Source: Diplocloster modestus
GTDB taxonomy: Bacteria; Bacillota; Clostridia; Lachnospirales; Lachnospiraceae
Direction: 5' to 3'
NCBI RefSeq assembly: GCF_019042245.1
Contig: NZ_JAHQCX010000003.1
Span: forward strand, 1 to 64,000
DNA: 64,000 nt
The notes beneath the pieces were generated by a model. The model ran no database searches, was not told the origin of the DNA, and saw nothing but the letters and a program-made list of their open reading frames with translations. The position numbers and the translations under genes were made by a program. Positions 15,916 to 23,505 of the stretch are shown here, in pieces; the stretch's first letter is position 1; each line of letters begins with the position of its first letter.

Positions 15916-16295
15916 GGTGTGGAATGGGCGGGTCTGCGGCGTGCGCTCCTTTGGAGGCTGGGGGTGCCGGCTCTCATTCTGGCGGGCGGGAGGCCTTGCG
16001 TTCGTTCCGGCACTTAAGGCTGTTACCCGGGGAAATCTAAATGGAATCCGGCCGGGCTGTTATGGGTTCGTGGCTTATTCACCGCGAATGCCTGATGCAT
16101 TCACGGTTCAGAAGCCACCGACAGACTGCAGGGAACGCAGTCTGTCGCCCATAACAGCCCGGCCGGATTCCATTAAGATTTCACACGGGCGCCTTATGTG
16201 CCGGAACGAACGCAAGGCCTCCCGCCCGCCAGAATGAGAGCCGGCACCCCCAGCCTCCAAAGGAGCGCACGCCGCAGACCCGTCCATTCCACACC
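15916..16295 (-). repeat. Giant nested palindrome B (about 380 bp), relative of palindrome A
   Basis: Outer arms of 98 bases at 15916-16013 and 16198-16295 are inverted copies with one difference. The 184-base core matches the reverse complement of the palindrome A core: shared end blocks (AAGGCGCCCGTGTGAAATCTT and ACCCGG-TAACAGCCTTAA types) and the same two hairpins, here GACAGACTGC/GCAGTCTGTC and GTGGCTT/AAGCCAC. Several stem positions differ from A on both sides at once, so pairing is kept. The outer arms differ from those of A apart from a weak shared CCCGCCAG-GAGAGC-GG block. It lies upstream of dnaE in the opposite sense to A. Confidence 0.85.
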
Positions 16296-16443
16296 TGCTT
16301 TTGTGAAGGCTGATTGTATATAAATTTATGGGTATTTTTTGGGGGGATCATTCAGCTATTATTGACGATGACAGATAATGTGAATTATGATATATTTTAA
16401 CATAAGGAATAACCGTGTTGCAGGGTGGTGTTGGCCCTTTGGG

Positions 16444-16590
16444 ATGTTTATATTGGCGTTACTGACATTTATTTACATGATATGTTGATAGCTTAACATA
16501 GAAAAACCACCCCTAAACTTTGACCGGTTGACGGGTGGAATTTCTATCTAATATAACAGGCCAACCCAACTTGTGGGCGGTTATTCCTCT
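16444..16590 (+). other. Remnant of a holin-like type I toxin locus
   Basis: A 14-codon frame at 16444-16488 reads MFILALLTFIYMIC. It resembles the transmembrane core of small putative holin-like toxins, which usually run about 30 residues as GMFILALLTFI followed by a charged tail. Downstream are the paired blocks expected for these loci: CCACCC/GGGTGG (16507-16512 with 16533-16538), then GGCCAACCC with TGGGCGGTT near 16559-16582. The usual start and charged C-terminus are missing, so the toxin looks decayed. The remainder of 16296-16691 shows no gene. Confidence 0.4.
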
Positions 16591-16691
16591 TATCTATAAT
16601 ATAGCATTACTCGTGCTTATATTCAAGGTTTTTATCTTTCAATACTCTCTGTCTCAGTAATCAACAACACCAGGTAAATTCTATTTATACC

Positions 16692-16768
16692 AAGGGAGGG
16701 AAGCGGCTGGGCCTTTTGAAAGCGGGAGGCACCTCTCGTGGGTTCAAATGACTTGAAGCCGGCCCTTA
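16692..16768. repeat. Dispersed intergenic repeat (copy D)
   Basis: About 77 bases related to copy C (3746-3812), sharing AAGCGGC-GGGCCTT, CGGGAGGC, CTCTCGTGG, TCAAAT-ACTTGA and GGGCC/GGCCCTTA blocks. Unlike copy C, it lacks the right half and the long flanking arms, and it ends five bases before the phoU stop codon. It could serve as the transcription end of the pst-phoU operon, but there is no T tract. Confidence 0.55.
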
Positions 16769-16772
16769 ACTA

Positions 16773-17423
16773 TCACAGCACCAAATCTCCCGTAACAATA
16801 AACCCGATCCATTGAGCCACATTCGTAGCGTGGTCGGCCATACGCTCTACGTATTTGATGATCATCAGATAGTCCGCATACTGCCGGATCTGACTGGGAT
16901 TATGCTTCATCGCAGTACAGAGTTCATCCTTGATTTTTTCAAAATAATCATCCACGACATCATCGTGTTTCACTACTTCAACCGCTTTTTGTTCGTCTTC
17001 TTCAACGAAGCTGTCGATGGTCTGTTTTACCATGTATTTCATTTCCCTGATCATCTCTTCGATATGGTCGGGCATGGGGATCTCAGGACCGTCGGCGATA
17101 CTTAAGATATATTCGGAGATATCACTGCAGTGGTCCGCGATCCGCTCCAGGTCGGATATGATGCGCATAAAGGAAGTGATTCTGCGCAGGTCTGTGGCGA
17201 CCGGCTGCTGTTTTGCCACAATGTGGATGCACTGCTGCTCGATGCTTCGTTCCAGATCATCGGCAAAATCATCTTTCTCGATAATTTCCCGGGCCAGATC
17301 TTTGTCCATGTTTTGCAAAGCGGTTACCATATCGTCAATGGAGTTTTCCAGAAATGTCCCCATTCTGATGACGTCATTATTTAAATCTTTTAATTCTTCC
17401 AAATATACTACTCTTGTGGTCAT
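16773..17423 (-). CDS. phoU: Phosphate signalling protein PhoU
   Basis: 216 residues, the normal length. It is built of two similar three-helix bundles with the metal-binding pattern ExxxD in each: DDLERSIEQQ/RIADHCSDIS in the first and DVVDDYFEKI/ERMADHATNVAQW in the second. PhoU links the Pst transporter to the PhoR kinase and switches off the Pho response when phosphate is plentiful. It is the last gene of pstSCAB-phoU, 15 bases after pstB. The start is ATG behind AGGAGAG. Confidence 0.95.
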   Translation of the reverse strand: MTTRVVYLEELKDLNNDVIRMGTFLENSIDDMVTALQNMDKDLAREIIEKDDFADDLERSIEQQCIHIVAKQQPVATDLRRITSFMRIISDLERIADHCSDISEYILSIADGPEIPMPDHIEEMIREMKYMVKQTIDSFVEEDEQKAVEVVKHDDVVDDYFEKIKDELCTAMKHNPSQIRQYADYLMIIKYVERMADHATNVAQWIGFIVTGDLVL

Positions 17424-17438
17424 GTCTGTTCTCTCCTA

Positions 17439-18197
17439 TCAACCGAAACGTCCGGTAATATAGTTTTCTGTTTCCTTTTCCCTGGGATTGTTGAAGATTT
17501 GCCGGGTTTCTCCATATTCGATGACATCCCCCAACAGGAAAAACGCCGTCATGTCGGAGACACGGCTGGCCTGCTGCATGTTGTGGGTTACAACCGCTAC
17601 CGTGTATTTTTCTTTTAATTCTACCATCAGATCTTCGATCTTTAATGTGGATATGGGATCCAGGGCAGAGGTGGGTTCATCCATGAGCAGAATCTCCGGC
17701 TCTACGGCCAGGGCTCTCGCTATACACAGACGCTGCTGCTGGCCTCCTGAGAGCCCTAACGCTGACTTTTTCAGCCGGTCTTTTACTTCGTCAAATATAG
17801 CTGCGCCCCGCAGGCTTCTTTCCACTATTTCGTCCAGTTCTGTCTTGGATTTGATTCCATGAATCCTGGGACCGTACGCGATATTGTCATAGATACTCAT
17901 GGGAAAAGGATTCGGCTGCTGGAATACCATTCCTACTTTTTTTCTCAGTAGTGTGGTATCTACTTTGCTGTCATAGATATTTTCACCGTCCAAAAGGACC
18001 TCTCCCTCTATCCTCACACCGTCTACCAGATCGTTCATACGGTTCAGAGTTTTCAGGAATGTGGATTTGCCGCATCCGCTGGGGCCTATAAACGCAGTGA
18101 TGGCGTTGGCGCTGATGTCCATATCAATATCTTTCAGGGCATGATTCTGCCCGTAATATAAATTTAATTTGTGTATACTGATCTTCGTGTTCTCCAT
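17439..18197 (-). CDS. pstB: Phosphate ABC transporter ATP-binding protein
   Basis: 252 residues. Walker [11 protein letters not shown]-loop [15 protein letters not shown] (a PstB hallmark), signature LSGGQQQRL, Walker [12 protein letters not shown], switch histidine VVTHNMQQA. It powers high-affinity phosphate uptake through PstC and PstA. I start at the ATG at 18197 (MENTKISI), which follows GGAGGAAAGT that belongs to a hairpin repeat. The longer frame to 18218 would read through that hairpin. Confidence 0.95.
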   Translation of the reverse strand: MENTKISIHKLNLYYGQNHALKDIDMDISANAITAFIGPSGCGKSTFLKTLNRMNDLVDGVRIEGEVLLDGENIYDSKVDTTLLRKKVGMVFQQPNPFPMSIYDNIAYGPRIHGIKSKTELDEIVERSLRGAAIFDEVKDRLKKSALGLSGGQQQRLCIARALAVEPEILLMDEPTSALDPISTLKIEDLMVELKEKYTVAVVTHNMQQASRVSDMTAFFLLGDVIEYGETRQIFNNPREKETENYITGRFG

Positions 18198-18240
18198 ACT
18201 TTCCTCCAGGTGCCGCATTTAACGCGACTATATTCAGGCA
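18198..18240 (-). promoter_or_regulatory. Hairpin repeat carrying the pstB ribosome site
   Basis: Minus-strand order is CCTGAAT, then stem GTCGC, loop GTTAAAT, stem GCGGC, then CTGGAGGAAAG and the pstB ATG. The same order is found upstream of pstC and of the beta-helix gene at 37180, with different but still pairing stem bases. The hairpin ends six bases before GGAGG, so it could affect ribosome access or transcript stability. Confidence 0.6.
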
Positions 18241-18243
18241 CTC

Positions 18244-19119
18244 TTATTTCCGGCTGTTAACATCGAAACGTTTTGACAGATATTTTGTCAGTATATTGAT
18301 GCCCAGTACGATTATAAGAAGTACCAGCGCGATTCCGAAGGCCTCCCCATACTGTGCGTTGCTCATGCACAGATACAGCTGGATGGTCAGCGTCCCTCCG
18401 GATTCTGTGATTTTTCCCAGCCACTCTCCTGCCTTGGGCAGCAGAAAACTACTCCCAGCGGTAAATAATAACGCCGCGGACTCACCTACGATTCTTCCGA
18501 TCGCCAGGATAATGCCGGTTACGATCCCCGGCATGGAGGAGGGAAGGAGTATGGTCCGAATCATATACCATTTTGTGGCGCCGATTCCCAGGGAACCGCT
18601 CCGGTAGGATTCCGGTACAGTCTTTAACGCCTCCTGGGTATTTCTGGTGATCAGCGGCAATACCATAATGGTCAGTGTCAGTGCCCCGGTCAGAATGGAG
18701 TAGCCTAATTTCAGGGTAGTGCCGAAAAACACCATGCCGAAAAGACCGAATATAATAGAAGGGATACCGGATAAGGTTTCCGTCGTGAATTCGATCAGTC
18801 TTACGATCCGGCCGGGTTTTGCATATTCATTCAAGTAAACCGCAGAGCCCACCCCGATCGGGGTGGCGATCAGCAGTGTGATTATGATAATATACAGCGT
18901 GTTTACAATATTCCCCGCGATACCAAAGGTCCCCTGGGTCGGGCTCTGTACCGTGGTCAGGAATTTCCAGTTGATCTGACCGATCCCTTTGACAAATACA
19001 TATCCCACGATTCCGACCAGCAGAAGAATGGACACGGAAGCACACATATAGATAATTCCTGTTAGAATGTAGTCTGACATTCGTACGCGTTTTCTGCAGA
19101 TACTGTTACTCACGTTCAC
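18244..19119 (-). CDS. pstA: Phosphate ABC transporter permease PstA
   Basis: 291 residues with six membrane helices. The binding-protein-dependent permease loop is seen around ESYRSGSLGIGATKWYMIRT, the coupling helix that contacts PstB. It starts with GTG at 19119 inside the end of pstC (14-base overlap), with GGGAG five bases upstream. With PstC it forms the membrane channel for phosphate. Confidence 0.93.
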   Translation of the reverse strand: MNVSNSICRKRVRMSDYILTGIIYMCASVSILLLVGIVGYVFVKGIGQINWKFLTTVQSPTQGTFGIAGNIVNTLYIIIITLLIATPIGVGSAVYLNEYAKPGRIVRLIEFTTETLSGIPSIIFGLFGMVFFGTTLKLGYSILTGALTLTIMVLPLITRNTQEALKTVPESYRSGSLGIGATKWYMIRTILLPSSMPGIVTGIILAIGRIVGESAALLFTAGSSFLLPKAGEWLGKITESGGTLTIQLYLCMSNAQYGEAFGIALVLLIIVLGINILTKYLSKRFDVNSRK

Positions 19120-20050
19120 ACGCTCCCTTCTTTAATATTTTGGTCAGAGCGATGTTGATCAGCATGATAAATGCGAACAGTACCAGACCGATGGTAAACA
19201 GTACCTGCCGATGCTCCCCGGCGGCATAGCCCATCTCCGCCACGATCGCCGTAGTCAGAAAACGTACGGAGTTAAAGGGCAGAGGGAAGTTTACCGAACT
19301 GCCGGATACCAGCGTGATCGCCATGGCTTCCCCGATCGCCCTGCCGACTCCCAGTACAATCGCCGTTATAATGCCCGATTTTGCCGTGGGCAGAATCACT
19401 TTAAAAATGGTCTGAATCCTGGACGCTCCCATGGCGAGGGACGCCGCCTTTAAGTGGTCCGGCACGGACCGCAGAGCGGATTCACTGATATTGATCACCG
19501 TGGGCAGAATCATGACCGCCAGAACCAGCACTGCGGATAACAGATTCGCTCCCCCAGTAAACTGGTGGGTCTCGGAGCCCTTAAAGAGAGCCAGTTCCCA
19601 TTTATACATCAGAGGATTCAGAATCAGTATGCCCAGCAGCCCATAGATCACGGAAGGGATTCCAGCCAGCAGTTCTACCGCAGGTTTGACGATCGCTGCC
19701 AGCCTCTTCGGCGCTACTTCCGCCAGAAATACCGCTGTCATCACACCGATGGGAACCCCCAGCAGGATCGCCATAGCCGTTCCCAGAATCGAAGTCAGAA
19801 TGATATAAAGAATCCCAAACTTGGGATCTGACGCCGTAGGGGCCCACTCGGATCCGAACAGGATATCGGTGAGTCCGATCTTATGCAGAGCCGGTGTACC
19901 ATTCATAATCATATATAAAGTGATGGAAAAAACAGCCAGCACAGCGAAGAATGCGCAGATGGTAAATACCACCTGTGCAATCTTTTCTATCGTTTTTTTT
20001 GTTTTATAGCTTCCGATAATGGAAAAGCTACCCGTTTTTTGTTCTGCCAT
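19106..20050 (-). CDS. pstC: Phosphate ABC transporter permease PstC
   Basis: 314 residues with six membrane helices. It shows the family motifs WAPTASDPKFGILYI, GIPSVIYGLLG, and the coupling loop RSVPDHLKAASLAMGASRIQ. The start is the ATG at 20050, directly after GGAGGAAAT, the end of the last of three hairpin repeats that fill the gap from pstS. The longer frame to 20083 runs through the repeat and is unlikely. Confidence 0.94.
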   Translation of the reverse strand: MAEQKTGSFSIIGSYKTKKTIEKIAQVVFTICAFFAVLAVFSITLYMIMNGTPALHKIGLTDILFGSEWAPTASDPKFGILYIILTSILGTAMAILLGVPIGVMTAVFLAEVAPKRLAAIVKPAVELLAGIPSVIYGLLGILILNPLMYKWELALFKGSETHQFTGGANLLSAVLVLAVMILPTVINISESALRSVPDHLKAASLAMGASRIQTIFKVILPTAKSGIITAIVLGVGRAIGEAMAITLVSGSSVNFPLPFNSVRFLTTAIVAEMGYAAGEHRQVLFTIGLVLFAFIMLINIALTKILKKGACERE

Positions 20051-20052
20051 AT

Positions 20053-20183
20053 TTCCTCCAGAGTCGCATTTACTGCGACTCAATTCAGGTATGCGCTCTG
20101 CGCGTTCCTCCAGAGTCGCATTTACTGCGACTCAATTCAGGTATGCACTCTGTGCGTTCCTCCAGAGTCGCATTTACTGCGAC
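20053..20183 (-). repeat. Tandem 52-bp repeat with hairpins and ribosome sites between pstS and pstC
   Basis: Two full units and a partial third, period 52 bases (units begin at 20053, 20105, 20157). Minus-strand unit: CCTGAATTGA, hairpin GTCGC-AGTAAAT-GCGAC, CTGGAGGAA, then a second small hairpin GCGC-AGA-GCGC. In the other unit the second hairpin is GCAC-AGA-GTGC, a compensatory change. Every unit carries a GGAGGAA, but only the one next to pstC precedes a start codon. It may modulate the ratio of PstS to PstCAB by protecting or ending the pstS message. Confidence 0.8.
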
Positions 20184-20198
20184 ATTGATTTCTCGAAC

Positions 20199-21131
20199 TT
20201 AATCGACGGAAATCAGTCCAACAGATTCAACTAACGCTTTTCCTTCATCTGATTTCAGGTATTCAAACAGGGACTGTACCAGCGGGCTCTGATCTGCCAC
20301 CGCACCCTTGGTAGCCATTACGAAAGGTCTGCTCAGGAAATAGCTGCCGTCTTTGATTGTCTCTACCGTAGGTTCTACCCCGTCCAGTGCCACTGCTTTC
20401 ACCTTGTCATCCAGTACATCCAGGGAAATATATCCGATGGCCCCGGGGGTGGAAGCCACTTTGGCCACTACTGCGCCTGTGCTGTCCAGCTCATTGGAGT
20501 AAGCACATTTTTCTTCAATACCCAGAATTTCTTCAAATGCACCTCTGGTACCGGATCCTGCTTCTCTGCCCACTACTACGATCGGCTGATCAGCACCGCC
20601 CACGTCTTTCCAGTTTTTGACCGCTCCTGTGTACACATCACTTAACTGCTGCTTGGTCAATCCGGTGACCGTATTAGCCGGATCCACAACCACAGCGATT
20701 CCGTCGATGGCTACGATGTTCTCTTGTGCTCCTGCGGTTTTTTCCTCATCCTTCAGATTTCTGGAAGAGTTACCTATGTCTACGGTACCGGCCAGGGCTG
20801 CCTCAATACCGGCGGATGATCCCGTGAATTCAGGGGTAATGGTTACATTGGGATGCGCTTTATTAAAAGCCTCCGCCAGAGCATTCGCAAATTTTTCCAT
20901 AGAGGTGGAGCCTGACATGGTGATCGTTCCGGAAAGTTCATCTCCGGCTGCTCCCGACTGTGTGGCGTTAGCGTCTGCCGGTGCGGTCTGGGCGGTGGCC
21001 GCCGGAGCCTCGGTTGCTGTGTCCGGTGTGGCAGCTGCCTGTCCGGCATCGTTCGCTGCGGGTTCAGATCCGCAGGCTGTTAATCCGATCATCATGATTC
21101 CTGTCAATAAAGCCGCAATTGTCTTTTTCAT
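20199..21131 (-). CDS. pstS: Phosphate-binding lipoprotein PstS
   Basis: 310 residues. The signal peptide ends in a lipobox LTAC (lipidated Cys20), followed by a linker rich in Ala, Thr and Pro. The mature part shows phosphate-site segments GSTSMEKFANALAEAF, FTGSSAGIEAA, GREAGSGTRGAFEE and TPGAIGYISLD. It captures phosphate outside the membrane for PstCA. I chose ATG at 21131 behind GAGGAGG; the frame is open to a TTG at 21149 that is part of the ribosome site. A PhoP box lies about 100 bases upstream. Confidence 0.95.
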   Translation of the reverse strand: MKKTIAALLTGIMMIGLTACGSEPAANDAGQAAATPDTATEAPAATAQTAPADANATQSGAAGDELSGTITMSGSTSMEKFANALAEAFNKAHPNVTITPEFTGSSAGIEAALAGTVDIGNSSRNLKDEEKTAGAQENIVAIDGIAVVVDPANTVTGLTKQQLSDVYTGAVKNWKDVGGADQPIVVVGREAGSGTRGAFEEILGIEEKCAYSNELDSTGAVVAKVASTPGAIGYISLDVLDDKVKAVALDGVEPTVETIKDGSYFLSRPFVMATKGAVADQSPLVQSLFEYLKSDEGKALVESVGLISVD

Positions 21132-21233
21132 TACACATATCCTCCTCAAGATATTGTTTGTCTAATTTGTTTTATTTTTGTTCTCTACGGTATCTAAATT
21201 TAATCGCTTCCTATTAAGTCCGTATTTTCCTTA

Positions 21234-21250
21234 TGTAAATTTTATGTAAA
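21234..21250 (-). promoter_or_regulatory. PhoP box upstream of pstS
   Basis: Minus strand TTTACA-TAAAA-TTTACA: two direct hexamers with an 11-base period, close to the Bacillus PhoP consensus TTAACA-N5-TTAACA. A similar site lies upstream of phoP at 29103-29119. It predicts phosphate-starvation activation of the pst operon. Confidence 0.7.
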
Positions 21251-21260
21251 ATCGGTTTTG

Positions 21261-21287
21261 TTAGCACTCTATCCTGTCGAGTGCTAA
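21261..21287. promoter_or_regulatory. CIRCE element (HrcA operator)
   Basis: Perfect TTAGCACTC-N9-GAGTGCTAA. HrcA binds CIRCE and represses heat-shock genes. It lies in the divergent region between pstS and hsp20, 130 bases before the hsp20 start. The best hsp20 promoter I see (TTATAC, 18 bases, TATAAT at 21343-21348) is downstream of it, so repression may act on another promoter or by looping. Confidence 0.92.
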
Positions 21288-21417
21288 ATTTCACACTTTT
21301 ATCACATTTATAACACAATTTATACACAATTCGGAGTTACTATATAATCGTAAAGAAAAAACAGTTATGTAAACTCTTTAGCAAGCAGTTTACAACATCA
21401 TAAAAGGAGGAATTCAT

Positions 21418-21840
21418 ATGTTAAACTTAATGCCTTTTAGCCGCAGAGAAGATAATTTATTCAATTATCTGGACAATCTGGAGAAGAATTTCTTCGGAGA
21501 TATGGACCAGAACCTTTCCCAGTTCCGTACCGATATTATCGATGACGGTGATCACTATACAATGAAAGCGGATCTTCCGGGCTTTACGAAAGAAGATATC
21601 CACATCGACTTAAACGACAATACACTGACGATCCATGCGGAACACAACGAAGAAAACGAAACGAAAAAAGACAACTATGTAAGACGGGAGCGCAGATACG
21701 GCTCCTTCTCCAGAAGCTTCGATGTTACGAATATTAACACCTCCGACATTGACGCTACCTATGCCAATGGTGTTCTGGAGCTGAAGCTGCCCAAACTGGA
21801 AGCGGTTGTGCCCGAACCCCGGAAAATAGAAGTAAAATAA
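21418..21840 (+). CDS. Small heat-shock protein, Hsp20/alpha-crystallin family
   Basis: 140 residues. The alpha-crystallin domain spans about residues 36-130, with MKADLPGFTKEDIHIDLNDN and the closing NGVLELKLPK. It is an ATP-independent holdase that keeps unfolding proteins soluble and forms oligomers. The start is behind AAAGGAGGAATTCAT. It is a single-gene unit, controlled by the upstream CIRCE and closed by a terminator at 21862. Confidence 0.93.
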   Translation: MLNLMPFSRREDNLFNYLDNLEKNFFGDMDQNLSQFRTDIIDDGDHYTMKADLPGFTKEDIHIDLNDNTLTIHAEHNEENETKKDNYVRRERRYGSFSRSFDVTNINTSDIDATYANGVLELKLPKLEAVVPEPRKIEVK

Positions 21841-21861
21841 TTCCATCTTCTTTTCATTAGA

Positions 21862-21900
21862 CAGCCTGGCCGGAGCCAAACCGGTCAGGCTGATTTTTAT
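21862..21900 (+). terminator. Intrinsic terminator of hsp20
   Basis: Stem CAGCCTGGCCGG (21862-21873), loop AGCCAAA, stem CCGGTCAGGCTG (21881-21892), then ATTTTTATT. One G-T pair in a 12-bp stem. It separates hsp20 from the binding-protein gene. Confidence 0.85.
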
Positions 21901-22015
21901 TATAGAATGTACCTGGATCCCTTCTTTTTATAGCCTCCTTTTAAAATGAATTGAAAAAATATTCGCACCTGCTATAATAGAACTAACATCTAAAAATAGG
22001 ATAAGGGGATTCACT

Positions 22016-23467
22016 ATGAAAATACGTAAAATAACGGCTGTTCTATTGTCAAGTCTGGTCGTGACACTGGGTTTAACCTCATGTGGCAGTACCTCTAAGT
22101 CAGAAACTCCTACCAGCGTGATCGTCTGGCACTATTATAATGGAGCTCAACAGCAGATTTTTGATGAACTGGTACAGGAATTTAATGAAACGGTCGGCGC
22201 GGAGCAGAAAATTGTGGTGGACTCCCAGAATCAGGGAACTATCTCCGAATTGACGGATAAGGTATTAAAAGCGATCCACGGGGAGATCGGCGCAGATGAG
22301 GTGCCCGATGTATTTGCGGCTTATGCAGATACGGCCTATGAGATTGACCAGCTGGATATGGCGGCAGACCTTTCTTCGTATTTGTCGCAGGAAGAGATGG
22401 ATCAATATGTCGCTTCTTATCTGGAAGAAGGACGGTTCAGCGACGATGGGGATCTCAAAATCTTCCCGGTGGCCAAATCGACAGAATTGCTCATGTTAAA
22501 TAATACCGCATGGCAGGAGTTCAGCAGTGCGGTTGGAATCGATACAACTTTACTGAGTACCTGGGAAGGCATTGCCAGGGCTTCGGAGGAATATTATAAA
22601 TGGACAGATGCCCAGACGCCGGATGTGCCGGATGACGGGAAAGTCTTCTTTGGCCGTGATGCGTTCGCCAATTACATCATCATAGGCAGTAAGCAGCTGG
22701 GGACTGAATTGTTCCAGGTTTCCGGAGGTAAAGTGAATCTTCAGGTCAATGCGGAAGTGATGCGGAAATTGTGGGATAACTTTTATGTTCCTTATATTAA
22801 TGGCTATTACGGCGCTTACGGACGTTTTCGCAGCGATGATATGAAAACCGGAGATCTGGTGGCTATGGTATGCGCGTCCAGCGGCGCCACCTATTTTCCT
22901 ACCGAAGTTACTTCCTCGGACGGCACCTCCTATCCGATCGAAGGCAGCGTATATCCATTGCCTAATTTTGAAGGAACCGATAACGCTATGGCGGTCCAGC
23001 AGGGAGCCGGTATGGTAGTGACCAAATCCGACGAGGCAAGGGAAAAAGCCGCCGTCACATTTTTAAAATGGTTTACCGCTCCGGAACAGAATGTCCGGTT
23101 TGCCATGAGTTCCGGTTACCTCCCCGTCACCTACGAAGGCAATAGCCAGTCTGCCATCGATCAGGCTATCTCGGACAGTGAACAGCCGGTCTCCGATATC
23201 GTCCGGTCCAGCCTGGACATTGGAGTATCCATGACACAGAATTACACCTTCTATACCAGCAAGGCGTTCAAGAATGGCTTTGACGCCAGGAATATCGTAG
23301 AGCATTCCATGATGGATCAGGCTAACGCGGACTTAGAACAGATACGGAATCTGATGAGCCAGGGTACCTCCCGCGCGGACGCAGTGGCCCAGTATAATAC
23401 TGATGAGAATTTCCAAAACTGGCTTAATTCCTTTGAAACGGCTATCAACCAGGCTATCAACAAATAA
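22016..23467 (+). CDS. Extracellular solute-binding lipoprotein (family 1)
   Basis: 483 residues. Signal peptide with lipobox LTSC (Cys23); the mature protein opens VIVWHYYNGAQQQIFDELVQ, the start typical of sugar-type binding proteins. The family delivers substrates to ABC transporters, but no permease or ATPase follows. Instead the next gene, 38 bases on, is a membrane GGDEF/EAL receptor. I infer that this protein may be the ligand-sensing partner of that receptor. The ligand is unknown. RBS AGGATAAGGGG precedes the ATG. Confidence 0.85.
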   Translation: MKIRKITAVLLSSLVVTLGLTSCGSTSKSETPTSVIVWHYYNGAQQQIFDELVQEFNETVGAEQKIVVDSQNQGTISELTDKVLKAIHGEIGADEVPDVFAAYADTAYEIDQLDMAADLSSYLSQEEMDQYVASYLEEGRFSDDGDLKIFPVAKSTELLMLNNTAWQEFSSAVGIDTTLLSTWEGIARASEEYYKWTDAQTPDVPDDGKVFFGRDAFANYIIIGSKQLGTELFQVSGGKVNLQVNAEVMRKLWDNFYVPYINGYYGAYGRFRSDDMKTGDLVAMVCASSGATYFPTEVTSSDGTSYPIEGSVYPLPNFEGTDNAMAVQQGAGMVVTKSDEAREKAAVTFLKWFTAPEQNVRFAMSSGYLPVTYEGNSQSAIDQAISDSEQPVSDIVRSSLDIGVSMTQNYTFYTSKAFKNGFDARNIVEHSMMDQANADLEQIRNLMSQGTSRADAVAQYNTDENFQNWLNSFETAINQAINK

Positions 23468-23505
23468 TGCACGCCTTAAATTCAACAGCAAAGGGGGATG
23501 TCTGA

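Noticed and set aside
15810..16237. Two open frames across palindrome B
   Set aside because: Same reason: created by the inverted repeat, no start signals, no family resemblance.
20053..20183. Possible CRISPR array
   Set aside because: The repeats are contiguous 52-bp units with no unique spacers, and no cas genes are nearby.
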